From JAWLAT01 sp041395325 (lineage in GTDB: Bacteria > Pseudomonadota > Gammaproteobacteria > Xanthomonadales > SZUA-5): a DNA stretch of 64,000 nucleotides. The stretch is from positions 62,001 to 126,000 of the forward strand of contig JAWLAT010000010.1 of assembly GCA_041395325.1 (NCBI GenBank). The letters run 5' to 3'. The translations under genes and the position numbers were made by a program. Shown piece after piece: positions 42,532 to 50,924 of this stretch. The notes under the pieces were generated by a model that was given only the letters and a program-made list of their open reading frames with translations, had not been told where the DNA came from and did not search any database. Each line of letters starts with the position of its first letter. Position 1 is the first letter of the stretch.

Positions 42532-43719
42532 ATGGGCGCCACGACCAGCCAATCCCACATTCCTCGCCTGGCGCTGGCCGAACTGGTCGCCGCAGCGCCG
42601 ATGCAGGCGCGCGAAATCGCCAGCCACCTGCCGGGCGATGTGGTCGCCAGTATCGTTGACCGCCTGCAACCGGATTTCGTCGATTACCTGGGCCTGAGCG
42701 CCAGTCCGGGCGACAACGCCCGCTTGCTGCCTCCGGGTCCGGACCACGCGCCTGATCATGTGGGCCACTGGATGGACCCGGCCTGGGGTGAATGTGCGCC
42801 AGAGCAGACGGTGGCCGAGGTCGTGGACGGACTGCGCCGCCTGCACGGTCGCGTGTTTGTGGTCTACCTGTTCGTTGTGCAGGATGACCGTCTGCTCGGC
42901 GTCGTCGCGCCGCGCGATCTGCTGCTGGCCCGTCCCGACGACCGCGTTGACGATTTGATGCTGCGGCAGCCGTTTTGCCTCTACGCCGATGAGGACCTGG
43001 AAACGGCCTGGTCGCGGGCACGGTTGCTGCAGTTGCCGGCCTATCCGGTCTGCGATCGGCAGCAACGCCTGGTCGGCATCCTGCGGGGCCCCGAATTGGT
43101 CCGCTTGCAGACCGAGAATCTGGCCGGCCAGGCTGGCCGCCTGGTCGGCGTCAGCGAAGGGGATCGCACGGACGCGCCCTGGTATCGCAGCTTCTCATTG
43201 CGTTTGCCCTGGGTGGCGATCAGCCTGGGCAGCGTGACGCTGGGCGCGATGGTCGTGGGCGCCGCCCAGGAAGTCATCCACCGCTTCGCCCTGCTGGCCG
43301 TGTTTCTGCCGGTCGTGGCCGGGCAGTCCTCCAATGCCGGCAACCAGGCAATGGCCGTGTGTCTGCGCGGACTGGCGCTGGGCGAGCTGGGCCAGCAGGC
43401 ATTGGGATTCAGGCTGTTGCTGAAGGAAGCCCTGATCGGGCTACTGGGCGGCTGCCTGACCGGCCTGGCGGCCGCCGCAGCGATGTACCTGATGGCGACG
43501 ATGTACGGTGAATCAGCGGCGATGGTACTGGCCATCGTCGTTGGGCTGGCGATGATCGGCAGCTGCGCCATCGGAGGTGCTGTCGGAGCCCTGCTCCCCG
43601 TCCTGCTGCATCGGCTGGGTTCGGACCCGGCCAGCGCCGCCGGCATCCTGATCGGGATGCTCACCGATGTGGTGAGCTTCGGGCTGCTGCTGGGCTTGCC
43701 CTGGCTGTTGCTGCGTTGA
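42532..43719 (+). CDS. mgtE: MgtE-like Mg2+ transporter with a shortened N-domain
   Basis: The 395-residue protein has only about 75 residues before the CBS pair, where typical MgtE has a full helical N-domain of about 130. The CBS domains (about 80-200) sense Mg2+ and gate the channel. Five membrane helices follow, with LPVVAGQSSNAGNQAMAVCLRGLALGEL as the signature containing the Asn-Ala-Gly-Asn selectivity region, and the Asp of MLTDVVSFG in the last helix. ATG 42532 has a poor ribosome binding site, and the start remains uncertain. It stands alone. Confidence 0.82.
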   Translation: MGATTSQSHIPRLALAELVAAAPMQAREIASHLPGDVVASIVDRLQPDFVDYLGLSASPGDNARLLPPGPDHAPDHVGHWMDPAWGECAPEQTVAEVVDGLRRLHGRVFVVYLFVVQDDRLLGVVAPRDLLLARPDDRVDDLMLRQPFCLYADEDLETAWSRARLLQLPAYPVCDRQQRLVGILRGPELVRLQTENLAGQAGRLVGVSEGDRTDAPWYRSFSLRLPWVAISLGSVTLGAMVVGAAQEVIHRFALLAVFLPVVAGQSSNAGNQAMAVCLRGLALGELGQQALGFRLLLKEALIGLLGGCLTGLAAAAAMYLMATMYGESAAMVLAIVVGLAMIGSCAIGGAVGALLPVLLHRLGSDPASAAGILIGMLTDVVSFGLLLGLPWLLLR

Positions 43720-43817
43720 AGCTGCCCCTGCCCAGCGCGAAGTGACGCGGTGGGTCGGCCGGACGAGCCAGACGCGTCCACATGTAAGACTCAAGTGAAC
43801 GTGTCCGCCGGCAACCC

Positions 43818-43847
43818 TTGAGGCCATCGGGCTTTCCACCATATAAG
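43818..43847 (+). promoter_or_regulatory. Promoter of the coiled-coil/bactofilin operon
   Basis: TTGAGG at 43818-43823 and TATAAG at 43842-43847, 18 bases apart, form the best sigma-70-type promoter in the window. Transcription would start about 20 bases before the TTG start at 43874. Confidence 0.55.
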
Positions 43848-43873
43848 CCCGTTTCCCCATTCGGCGTGGTCAC

Positions 43874-44623
43874 TTGAGTCAGAACCGTCAACTGAAGGTC
43901 ACCTGGGTCGACCCCTCACGCCAGCGGCGTTCGCGCTGGCTGCTTGGCGGGTTGTGGCTGCTGAGCCTGATCGTCATGTATGTCGCCGTGCGCTACCTGC
44001 TGGTTCCGGAGATCGCGCCGCTGGAACGATCACTGGCCACCACCCAGGACAGCGAACACAGCCTGCGCCTGGCGCTGGAAACGGCGCAAACCGAACTGTC
44101 GCGCGAGCGCCGCGCCCGCGAGGTGGCAGAGCTGGCGCTGGAGGACATGCAGCAGTCGCTGGGGCAGCGCCAGGACGAAGTCGCCGCCTTGCGTGCCGAT
44201 GTCAGCTTCTATCAGCGCTTGATCGAGGGAGGCGCACAGCAACCGGGCCTGTGGATCCACGACCTGCGCATGCAGCGTGACGGCAATGGAGCCGGCCAGG
44301 GGGGCATGTACCGCTATCGGCTGACGCTGGCGCAGAACCTCAAGCGCGGCAAGAGCGCCGAGGGTGAGGTTGAACTGGCGGTCACCGGCTCCCGCGGCGG
44401 CCAGCTGGAACGGCTGGATCTGGCCAAGCTCACCAGCGATACGGCCAGCCCCGACATGCAGTACGCTTTCAAGTACTTCCAGCAGCTGGAGGGCACGATC
44501 CTGCTGCCGGAGAATTTCGAACCCAGCGCCATCCAGATCACGATGAAGCCCAAGAGCGGTGGATCGTCGATACGTCGGGAATTCGCCTGGGCCGATGCCA
44601 ACCACAAGGAAGAGAACAGCTGA
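43874..44623 (+). CDS. DUF6776-like membrane-anchored coiled-coil protein
   Basis: The 249-residue product starts at TTG 43874; no ATG precedes the conserved region. It has a basic N-terminus, one membrane helix (about 24-46, WLLGGLWLLSLIVMYVAVRY), a coiled coil (about 50-115, many Leu/Arg/Glu heptads) and a beta-rich C-terminal domain of about 125 residues outside the membrane. I associate it with DUF6776. Its stop overlaps the bactofilin start (TGATG), so the two are translationally coupled. A role in anchoring bactofilin to the membrane is an inference. Confidence 0.7.
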   Translation: MSQNRQLKVTWVDPSRQRRSRWLLGGLWLLSLIVMYVAVRYLLVPEIAPLERSLATTQDSEHSLRLALETAQTELSRERRAREVAELALEDMQQSLGQRQDEVAALRADVSFYQRLIEGGAQQPGLWIHDLRMQRDGNGAGQGGMYRYRLTLAQNLKRGKSAEGEVELAVTGSRGGQLERLDLAKLTSDTASPDMQYAFKYFQQLEGTILLPENFEPSAIQITMKPKSGGSSIRREFAWADANHKEENS

Positions 44624-45051
44624 TGTTTGGAAGCGGCAACGACAGCAAGCGGGCGGCCCGGCCCAGCGAGACCAGCACGGTCGAAGGTCTGATTGGCCAG
44701 CGCATGGTCATCGATGGCGACGTCAGCTTCACCGGCGGCCTGATGGTTGAGGGCACGGTCAAAGGATCGATCCGCGCCGAAGACGGCTCCGATGCGGTGC
44801 TGGTGGTCACGCCGCAGGGCAGGATCGAAGGTCAGCTGCACGCACCAAAAGTCGAGGTCTCCGGCACGGTCGACGGCGACATCGTCGCTGCCGAACGTCT
44901 GATCCTCGGCGCCAGTGCCAAGGTCCACGGCAACATCTACTACAAGGTTCTGGAAATGGCCGCCGGGGCCCAGGTCAGCGGACAGATGATCTTCCAGGAC
45001 GAACCGCGGCGGAGCCTGCCGGCGCCCGGCGACACCCGCGACGACGAGTGA
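44623..45051 (+). CDS. Bactofilin (polymer-forming cytoskeletal protein)
   Basis: The 142-residue protein polymerises without nucleotides into membrane-associated filaments that organise envelope growth. The central beta-helix (about 20-120) shows regular hydrophobic/Gly turns such as VIDGDVSFTGGLMVEGTVKG and VEVSGTVDGDIVAAERLILG, flanked by short disordered tails as is usual. It is coupled to the preceding membrane coiled-coil gene. No M23 peptidase partner, common in other species, lies next to it. Confidence 0.92.
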   Translation: MFGSGNDSKRAARPSETSTVEGLIGQRMVIDGDVSFTGGLMVEGTVKGSIRAEDGSDAVLVVTPQGRIEGQLHAPKVEVSGTVDGDIVAAERLILGASAKVHGNIYYKVLEMAAGAQVSGQMIFQDEPRRSLPAPGDTRDDE

Positions 45052-45082
45052 TGCCGTCACCGATCAAGCAAGGACGATGGTC

Positions 45083-45418
45083 ATGAGCGAACACCCCATT
45101 CATCTCACCGACGCTGCCGCGCGCAAGGTGCGCGAGCTGATCGACGAGGAAGGTCGCGACGACCTGGCGCTGCGGGTCTACATCAATGGTGGTGGCTGCT
45201 CCGGCTTTCAGTATGGCTTTGCCTTCGAGGAAGGCAGCGAGGACGATGACCTGCGGCTGGAGCAATCCGGCGTGACGGTGCTGGTCGATCCGATCAGCCT
45301 GCAGTATCTGGATGGCGCCGAGCTCGACTACAGCGAAAGCCTGCGCGGCGCCCAGTTCGTCGTCCGCAATCCGAATGCCAAGACCACTTGCGGCTGCGGA
45401 TCATCGTTCTCGGTTTGA
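45083..45418 (+). CDS. erpA: Iron-sulfur cluster insertion protein ErpA
   Basis: The 111-residue A-type carrier transfers Fe-S clusters to apo-enzymes. The three Cys ligands are present: GGGCSGFQYGF and the C-terminal CGCGSSFSV. Length and the SLQYLDGAELDY segment match ErpA better than IscA. Of two in-frame ATGs (45077 and 45083), the second is better spaced from AAGGA. The nudC gene follows 2 bp after the stop. Confidence 0.93.
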   Translation: MSEHPIHLTDAAARKVRELIDEEGRDDLALRVYINGGGCSGFQYGFAFEEGSEDDDLRLEQSGVTVLVDPISLQYLDGAELDYSESLRGAQFVVRNPNAKTTCGCGSSFSV

Positions 45419-45420
45419 GC

Positions 45421-46389
45421 GTGTCTGGTCCCTCCCCCACGCCGCAACGCCCGGACGACGACGAGCGCAGTCGTCGCAATCACTTCGCTGCCCTGCCGCT
45501 GGATCGGATGGGTGAGTCGCGCGAGCAGTTTGACCCCGCCGGTAATGACGCCGAACGCCGCTGGCTGCTGCTGCGCCGGGACGGCCAGATGCTGGTTCGC
45601 CGGCGGTCGCAGGATACGCAGCTCTATTGGCAGGAACAGCCTTGTGACGGCGAACTGCCGTGGAGCCTGCTCGGGCGCCATGACGGCTACGACTATCTGC
45701 TGCAGTTCATTGATGAAGACAGCCAGCTGAGCGAGCCGCTGGCCGCCGACGCCCAATGGGCGGATCTGCGCGCGCATGCCGAACGTCTGGCACCGCTGGA
45801 TGCCGGTCTGGCGGCCTATGCGCGGGGTCTGGTGCTGTGGCGCGACCGCCATCGACACTGCGGTCGCTGCGGCGCACCGATGCTGATTCGCGCCGCCGGG
45901 CATCGCCTCGTCTGCACCCAGAGCAGCTGCGGCAACGAGGTTTTTCCGCGCATCGATCCAGCCATCATTGTGGCCATCTCACATGGCGACCGTCTGCTGC
46001 TGGCGCGCCAGGCCAGCTGGCCAGCCGGCCGGCATTCGGTACTGGCGGGCTTTGTCGAGCCCGGTGAGACGCTGGAAGACTGCGTCCGGCGGGAGGTCGC
46101 CGAGGAAGCCGGTCTGACCGTTGAACGGGTCCGCTATCACTCCTCGCAGCCCTGGCCCTTCCCATCGGCACTGATGATCGGATTCACCGCCGAGGCGGTC
46201 GATGACCGGCTGGCGCTTGGCGACGAGCTGGAGCAGGCTGACTGGTATGACCCGGGAACGCTGGTCGCCGCCGTTCGTGGCGGCGCGCTCGGGCTGCCCA
46301 CCGGCTTTTCGGTGTCTCGACGGCTGATCGAGGACTGGTATCAGGCACGCACCGGCAGCGTCTTGACGGAGGCAATCGCCCGCCCCTGA
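45421..46389 (+). CDS. nudC: NADH pyrophosphatase/NAD-decapping Nudix hydrolase
   Basis: The 322-residue enzyme cleaves NADH and removes NAD caps from RNA. It opens with the family's NHFAALPLDR, then has a zinc ribbon (CGRCG and, 15 residues later, CTQSSC), the PRIDPAIIVAI strand and the Nudix box GFVEPGETLEDCVRREVAEEAGL (seen in part). SQPWPFPSALMIGF is the NudC-specific signature. The start must be upstream of NHFA; GTG 45421 is used, with TTG 45415 possible. It is probably translated after re-initiation from erpA. Confidence 0.92.
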   Translation: MSGPSPTPQRPDDDERSRRNHFAALPLDRMGESREQFDPAGNDAERRWLLLRRDGQMLVRRRSQDTQLYWQEQPCDGELPWSLLGRHDGYDYLLQFIDEDSQLSEPLAADAQWADLRAHAERLAPLDAGLAAYARGLVLWRDRHRHCGRCGAPMLIRAAGHRLVCTQSSCGNEVFPRIDPAIIVAISHGDRLLLARQASWPAGRHSVLAGFVEPGETLEDCVRREVAEEAGLTVERVRYHSSQPWPFPSALMIGFTAEAVDDRLALGDELEQADWYDPGTLVAAVRGGALGLPTGFSVSRRLIEDWYQARTGSVLTEAIARP

Positions 46390-46456
46390 GACGCGCTTTG
46401 TGCGGCTTCCCCGGATGCGCCGCGCCTTTGGTCAACGTCCGCTCGCGCCGCGGCGG

Positions 46457-46462
46457 TACAAT
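46457..46462 (+). promoter_or_regulatory. Putative -10 element (TACAAT) before ampE
   Basis: TACAAT ends 29 bases before the ampE ATG and is flanked by GC-rich sequence. There is no clear -35 box. Confidence 0.35.
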
Positions 46463-46491
46463 GCCGGCATTCCGAGCGCCGAGCATCGCCC

Positions 46492-47376
46492 ATGGCCGTG
46501 ACCCTGATCGTCGTACTCATCGTGCTTGCCGTGGCCATGGCGGCGCCGGAGTTGACCCGCCTGCGCGATTTCGGCTGGTTGCAGCGCTGGGTGGTCTGGC
46601 TGAATGCCCGCCTGGGTCTCAATGCGTTGTGGACCCACGGCGCCGGCCTGCTGCTCAGTGTAGGCCTCCCCTGCCTGAGTCTGTTGCTGGTCGACCGCAT
46701 TCTGGGCGGCGCGCTGTTCGGTCTGGTGGGCTTCGTGCTGGCGGTGGTCGTGCTCTATTACTGCTGGGGGCCGCGAGATCTGGATCTGGACGTCGCAGAC
46801 CTGGTCACCGCCACGGATGCTGAGTCGCGCCAACGGGCGCTACGTGCCCTCGGTGCCGCCGATGCACCGGCCAGCACCATCGATCGGGTCGAACGGGTCT
46901 TCGATGAGGCCTTGCGACGCTGGTTCTCGGTACTGTTCTGGTTCGTCCTGTTCGGACCGGTCGCTGCCCTGGGCTATCGCCTGCTGCAGTTGCTGGCCGA
47001 CCGCAGCGAGTTCATCGCCGAGCTGCCCTACGCCCAGAATGTCGCCGCTCGTCGTCTGCACGACGCCCTGGCCTGGCTCCCAGCTCAGCTGATGGCGCTG
47101 GCGCTTGCCTTGGCGGCCAACTTCGACGCGGTCAGCAAGGCCTGGCGCGAACACCACGCCGCCCATGGCCAGGGCCTGCTGCATCTGGATCTGGGCTTTC
47201 TGTCATCGACCGCTCGTGCCTGCATCGAGTTTGATGATGTGGACGAGGTCGATATCGACGGCGATGCCAATCCGCGCGAGATCATTGCCGAACAGTCGCT
47301 GCAACTGGCCTGGCGGATTCTGGTGGTCTGGCTGGCCGCGCTCGCGCTGGTGGTGCTGGTGCAGTTGTTCGATTGA
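46492..47376 (+). CDS. ampE: AmpE-like membrane protein
   Basis: The 294-residue protein has four to five membrane helices and the AmpE pattern: VLYYCWGPRDLDLDV, then a cytoplasmic segment, then ERVFDEALRRWFSVLFWFVLFGPV. AmpE is described as a sensory or accessory protein in AmpC beta-lactamase regulation; AmpD, its usual partner, is not next to it. A hairpin follows. The relationship to CobD-type proteins (same superfamily) makes the exact role uncertain. Confidence 0.82.
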   Translation: MAVTLIVVLIVLAVAMAAPELTRLRDFGWLQRWVVWLNARLGLNALWTHGAGLLLSVGLPCLSLLLVDRILGGALFGLVGFVLAVVVLYYCWGPRDLDLDVADLVTATDAESRQRALRALGAADAPASTIDRVERVFDEALRRWFSVLFWFVLFGPVAALGYRLLQLLADRSEFIAELPYAQNVAARRLHDALAWLPAQLMALALALAANFDAVSKAWREHHAAHGQGLLHLDLGFLSSTARACIEFDDVDEVDIDGDANPREIIAEQSLQLAWRILVVWLAALALVVLVQLFD

Positions 47377-47378
47377 CG

Positions 47379-47394
47379 CACGCCAAATGGCGTG
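47379..47394 (+). terminator. Hairpin after ampE
   Basis: CACGCCA and TGGCGTG form a perfect 7-bp palindrome separated by AA, two bases after the stop. With flanking GAC/GTC the stem can extend with mismatches. No T tract follows. Confidence 0.4.
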
Positions 47395-47497
47395 AGTCGA
47401 CCGTGCGCCTCGGCTGCGCGCCCACCGCAGAATCACCGCTCATCACATAAAATGCACAAAGCGCGGATTGCGCCGCGATCCGCTGCGATGTCGCGGT

Positions 47498-47503
47498 TAC
47501 ACT
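47498..47503 (+). promoter_or_regulatory. Putative -10 element (TACACT) very close to the cytochrome c start
   Basis: TACACT ends 8 bases before the ATG at 47512, so a transcript from it would be almost leaderless. No other -10 candidate is nearer to the usual distance. Confidence 0.3.
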
Positions 47504-47511
47504 GCCGCCCC

Positions 47512-47856
47512 ATGAAATGGTTGCGCTATCTGTCCCTGCCCTTGCTGCTGTCGGCCTGCCAGTCCGAGCCGGCTGCGACCGCCGCGACCAGCGCCAACGT
47601 CGGTGAGCCACCGGCCAAGCTGGGGTTGTGCAGCGGCTGTCACGGCACCAGCGGGCGAGCCAGTCTGGCCGGCTATCCGCATCTGGCCGGCCAGGATCCG
47701 CTCTATCTGAGGCAACAGCTGCAGGCCTATCGATCGGGCCAGCGGCAACACGCGCAGATGCAGTCCATCGCCGGTCTGCTCGACGATGCCGACATCGAGT
47801 CGCTGTCCGACTGGTACGCCAGTCGACCCACCACAGCGCCGGCCGCAGCGCCATGA
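47512..47856 (+). CDS. Single-heme cytochrome c lipoprotein
   Basis: The 114-residue product has a lipoprotein signal (LLLSAC, lipidated Cys16) and a class I cytochrome c domain with CSGCH (Cys40, Cys43, His44) and a distal Met in AQMQ (Met83). LAGYPHLAGQDPLYLRQQL resembles one half of cytochrome c4. It would carry electrons while anchored to a membrane, possibly to a terminal oxidase. The stop overlaps the next start as ATGA. Confidence 0.88.
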   Translation: MKWLRYLSLPLLLSACQSEPAATAATSANVGEPPAKLGLCSGCHGTSGRASLAGYPHLAGQDPLYLRQQLQAYRSGQRQHAQMQSIAGLLDDADIESLSDWYASRPTTAPAAAP

Positions 47857-48578
47857 AGTCTTGGCTGGCGACCGTCCTGGCCACCGGCGTGGGCGCGCTG
47901 ATCGGTGGGCCTTATGGTGCCGTCGTCGGTCTGGGCGTAGGCCAGGCCTGGGATCGCGGCTGGATTGGGACACGGCGGATGCCGCGTCTGAAGGTTGGCG
48001 CGGAACTGTCGGCGCTGTTCGAGCTGCTGGGGCACCTGGCCCGCGCCGATGGGCGCGTCAGCGAGCGCGAAGTGGCTTTCGCCGAAGGACTGATGGATCG
48101 CTTCGAGTTGCGCGGTGCCCAGCGGGCCCGCGCGGTGGAGGCCTTCGACCGCGGCCGGGCTGAGCAGTTTCGGATCGATGCCGCCATCGAGCAGCTGGCC
48201 GGCAGCTATCCGCGCGGCAGTGAGGAAGCGCGCCAGCTGGCCGATCTGCTGCTGCGACTGGCCGAGACCGATGGGCCACTGGTGCCGGCCGAGCGCGGCG
48301 CGCTGGCGCGCATCTCCGAGCGGCTGGGCCTGACCCACGCCGCGCCACGGTCGACCAGCGGCACGCGCTGGACCGATGACGCCGCCCGTCGCGAGCTGGG
48401 TCTGGAGCGCGGCGCCGATGGAGATACCATCCGAGCGGCCTACAAGCGCCTGCTGAGCAAGTACCATCCGGACAAGCTCGCCGCGCGGGGGCTGTCGGAG
48501 GCCGAACAGGCCGATGCCCAGGCCCGTCTGCAGCGCGCTCGGGAAGCCTACGAGCACCTGCGCCCGCGCGGCAGCTGA
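47853..48578 (+). CDS. djlA: DjlA-like co-chaperone (TerB-like plus J domain)
   Basis: The 241-residue protein has an N-terminal glycine-rich membrane segment (about 3-30, with a GxxxG-like dimerisation face), a TerB-like helical domain (about 47-160, FELLGHLARADGRVSEREVA) and a C-terminal J domain (about 174-238) with HPD at 205-207, which stimulates DnaK. This matches DjlA. It is coupled to the cytochrome gene, with no obvious reason from function. Confidence 0.88.
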   Translation: MKSWLATVLATGVGALIGGPYGAVVGLGVGQAWDRGWIGTRRMPRLKVGAELSALFELLGHLARADGRVSEREVAFAEGLMDRFELRGAQRARAVEAFDRGRAEQFRIDAAIEQLAGSYPRGSEEARQLADLLLRLAETDGPLVPAERGALARISERLGLTHAAPRSTSGTRWTDDAARRELGLERGADGDTIRAAYKRLLSKYHPDKLAARGLSEAEQADAQARLQRAREAYEHLRPRGS

Positions 48579-48604
48579 CCTTCTTCACTGCTCAAGATCC
48601 CCGC

Positions 48605-49297
48605 ATGAATCTACCCAGCGAAAGCCCGGCGCTGATTGCGCCCTCCATCCTGTCGGCCGACTTCTCCCGACTGGGCGCCGACATCGACGCCGTCCTCGCC
48701 GCGGGTGCGGACTGGATACACTTCGACGTGATGGACAATCACTACGTGCCCAATCTGTCGATCGGGCCGCTGGTGCTGCAGTCATTGCGCAAGGCCGGTC
48801 TGGAAGCCTTCGTCGACGTCCATCTGATGGTCGACCCGGTGGACCGGTTGATCGAGGACTTCGCCCGTGCCGGCGCCAACCTGATCAGCTTCCACCCGGA
48901 AGCCTCCCGTCATGTGGACCGCTCGTTGTCGGCCATTGCCGATCACGACATGCGCGCTGGTCTGGTGCTCAATCCGGCGACGCCGCTGTCGGTGTTGGAC
49001 TGGGCCTGGGAGCGGATCGACCTGGTGCTGGTGATGAGCGTCAATCCCGGCTTCGGGGGTCAGTCCTTCCTGCCCGCCGCACTGGCCAAGTTGCGCCAGC
49101 TGCGTGAACGGGTCGAGGCGATCGGCAAGCCGCTGCTGCTGGAAGTCGATGGCGGCATCAAGCCCGACAACATCGCCGAGGTGGCCAGGGCCGGCGCCGA
49201 TGTCTTCGTTGCCGGCTCGGCGATCTTCGGCCAGCCGGACTACGCCGGGATCATCGCCGGCATGCGCGAGCAGATCGAGCTGGGCCGTTCAGGCTGA
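48605..49297 (+). CDS. rpe: Ribulose-phosphate 3-epimerase
   Basis: The 230-residue TIM barrel interconverts ribulose-5-P and xylulose-5-P in the pentose phosphate pathway. IAPSILSADFSRLG, HFDVMDNHYVPNLSIGP, DVHLMV, MSVNPGFGGQSF and EVDGGIKPDN supply metal ligands, the catalytic Asp residues and the phosphate loop. It starts at ATG 48605, 26 bp after the djlA-like stop, probably in the same transcript. No phosphoglycolate phosphatase (gph) or trpE follows, unlike in many relatives. Confidence 0.97.
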   Translation: MNLPSESPALIAPSILSADFSRLGADIDAVLAAGADWIHFDVMDNHYVPNLSIGPLVLQSLRKAGLEAFVDVHLMVDPVDRLIEDFARAGANLISFHPEASRHVDRSLSAIADHDMRAGLVLNPATPLSVLDWAWERIDLVLVMSVNPGFGGQSFLPAALAKLRQLRERVEAIGKPLLLEVDGGIKPDNIAEVARAGADVFVAGSAIFGQPDYAGIIAGMREQIELGRSG

Positions 49298-49316
49298 TAG
49301 CGCCCGGATGAACCGA

Positions 49317-49394
49317 TCAGGGCTGGGCGATCACCGCACAGGCCAGCGCCAGCATCACCAGGGCCAACACGCGCGACTGCAATCGACTGGGCAT
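49317..49394 (-). CDS. Possible 25-residue hydrophobic small protein
   Basis: On the reverse strand the peptide reads MPSRLQSRVLALVMLALACAVIAQP. It has a basic start and a helix-length hydrophobic core. AAGGAG with a 7-base spacer gives one of the best ribosome binding sites in the window, which is the main argument for translation. It may be a membrane microprotein or a signal-peptide-like remnant. The rest of 49395-49550 holds nothing I can support. Confidence 0.45.
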   Translation of the reverse strand: MPSRLQSRVLALVMLALACAVIAQP

Positions 49395-49550
49395 GACGCA
49401 CTCCTTCGCTGTGGGGTGCCGTCAGCATGGCGCCGGGTTCGGGCGGTGCCCGGGCTCGCTGCGGATCAGTTGCGACATTAACCGGGCAAATGAGCCGATT
49501 CTGCGCCGTAGCTCGCGTAAGGACGCACCCCAACGAAGAAGGATGCGTTC

Positions 49551-50873
49551 ATGGCCCTGTTCCGCCTGTCCTGTGCGGTGCCGCTGTGGCTGCTGGCCAC
49601 GAGCTTGTCGGCGCAAACGCCGGCGCAGATTCTGGCGCCAGCCAGTGGTCGCGTGCTGCATGTGTCGATCGAAACCGGCAACAACGGCAATGACGGCAGC
49701 CGCCAGGCGCCGCTGAAGAACATCGACAAGGCGCTGAAGCTGGCCCAGGCCGGTGACACGATCGCCGTGGCCGGCGGCGTCTACGCCGGCACCTTTGGCG
49801 TGGGCTATCTGGAGGCGGACAAGCCGGTGCGGCTGTATGGCAGCTTCAGCCTGGATTTCGACAGCCGCAGCCTGCAGCAGCACCCGACCGTGTTCGCGCC
49901 CGACAACGCCAGCGGCGCCAAGGCGCGCAAGCCGATGCTGCAGTTCAGCAAGGCCATCGATGGCGCCGTTGTCGACGGCTTTGTCTTCAATGCCGGTGGC
50001 CGCAACAGCTATTCCCCGGTCAAGGGCAAGCCAGCCGGCGTGGACAGCGGCCAGTTGCTGTTGCCCCCGTCCAAGGCCGATGGCGAGGCGCCGACGGTGC
50101 TGGAGCCGTTGCTGAAGATCCCTTCATCCGCCGCCGGCGGCGACATGCAGATCAGCCACAACGTCTTTCTCAATGGCGCCAACTTCGGCATCCAGGCCGG
50201 CCTGCGCAGCGGCACGCTGAACGTGCACGACAACCTGTTCGTGGCCAACCGCATGGCGGCGATCGAGATCTACGGCACCTGCGCGGGTAGTCCGGCCAAC
50301 ATGACTGCCCCCTGTGGCACGGCCGACATCGGCCACAACACGATCTTGTTCACCTGGTCGCGGCTGGATGATCTGCAGGACATGGGCTACGGCGTACGGG
50401 TCATGACCAAGCTGGCCTATCGCATCCACGACAACCTGATCGGCGGCAATGTCCGCGGCGGCATCGACCACACCCGCTTCAACCAGGACGGCTGGATCGA
50501 GATCGATCGCAACCTGTTCGTCGCCAACAAGTGGGGCGACCTCTACTACAGCCCGGCCAGCAACACGCAGCTGAATCTGCGAGTCGGCGAGTTCGGTGAT
50601 CTGCCCATTGCCAGCAGCCAGGGCAATCGCGAGGGACTGCCGCCGGGTCTGGCCGTCGATCAGGCCTATCTGGAGGCCTTTCTCAGCGTCACCTATCGCG
50701 AGCAGACCGACCTGGATCGGAGCTCGGCAGCCAATCAATGGCGCTCGGCGCTGGGCATGAATCTGGTCGGCCAGATCCGTACCGAGGTGAGCATGTACGC
50801 CAACCGCTATCCCCTGCCCGCGGCGCTGAAGCTGCTGGGCCGGATCGACGGCGCCGGCGCAGCAGGACTGTAG
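49551..50873 (+). CDS. Secreted right-handed parallel beta-helix protein
   Basis: The 440-residue product has a signal peptide (1-22, ending LSAQ). Next comes VSIETGNNGNDGSRQAPLKNIDKALKLA, the usual opening of DUF1565/pectate-lyase-like proteins, then coils with the recurring NxF/NxL pattern (HNVFLNGANFGI, HDNLFVANRMAAI, HDNLIGGNVRGGI, DRNLFVANKWGDL). Enzyme residues are not evident, so it may bind or cleave polysaccharide. AAGGATGCGTTC precedes the ATG. It is convergent with the sigma factor gene. Confidence 0.78.
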   Translation: MALFRLSCAVPLWLLATSLSAQTPAQILAPASGRVLHVSIETGNNGNDGSRQAPLKNIDKALKLAQAGDTIAVAGGVYAGTFGVGYLEADKPVRLYGSFSLDFDSRSLQQHPTVFAPDNASGAKARKPMLQFSKAIDGAVVDGFVFNAGGRNSYSPVKGKPAGVDSGQLLLPPSKADGEAPTVLEPLLKIPSSAAGGDMQISHNVFLNGANFGIQAGLRSGTLNVHDNLFVANRMAAIEIYGTCAGSPANMTAPCGTADIGHNTILFTWSRLDDLQDMGYGVRVMTKLAYRIHDNLIGGNVRGGIDHTRFNQDGWIEIDRNLFVANKWGDLYYSPASNTQLNLRVGEFGDLPIASSQGNREGLPPGLAVDQAYLEAFLSVTYREQTDLDRSSAANQWRSALGMNLVGQIRTEVSMYANRYPLPAALKLLGRIDGAGAAGL

Positions 50874-50924
50874 GTCACTCGGCAGGAGGTCCCGACTCAG
50901 ACCCTGGACGCCCCGGACGATGTC

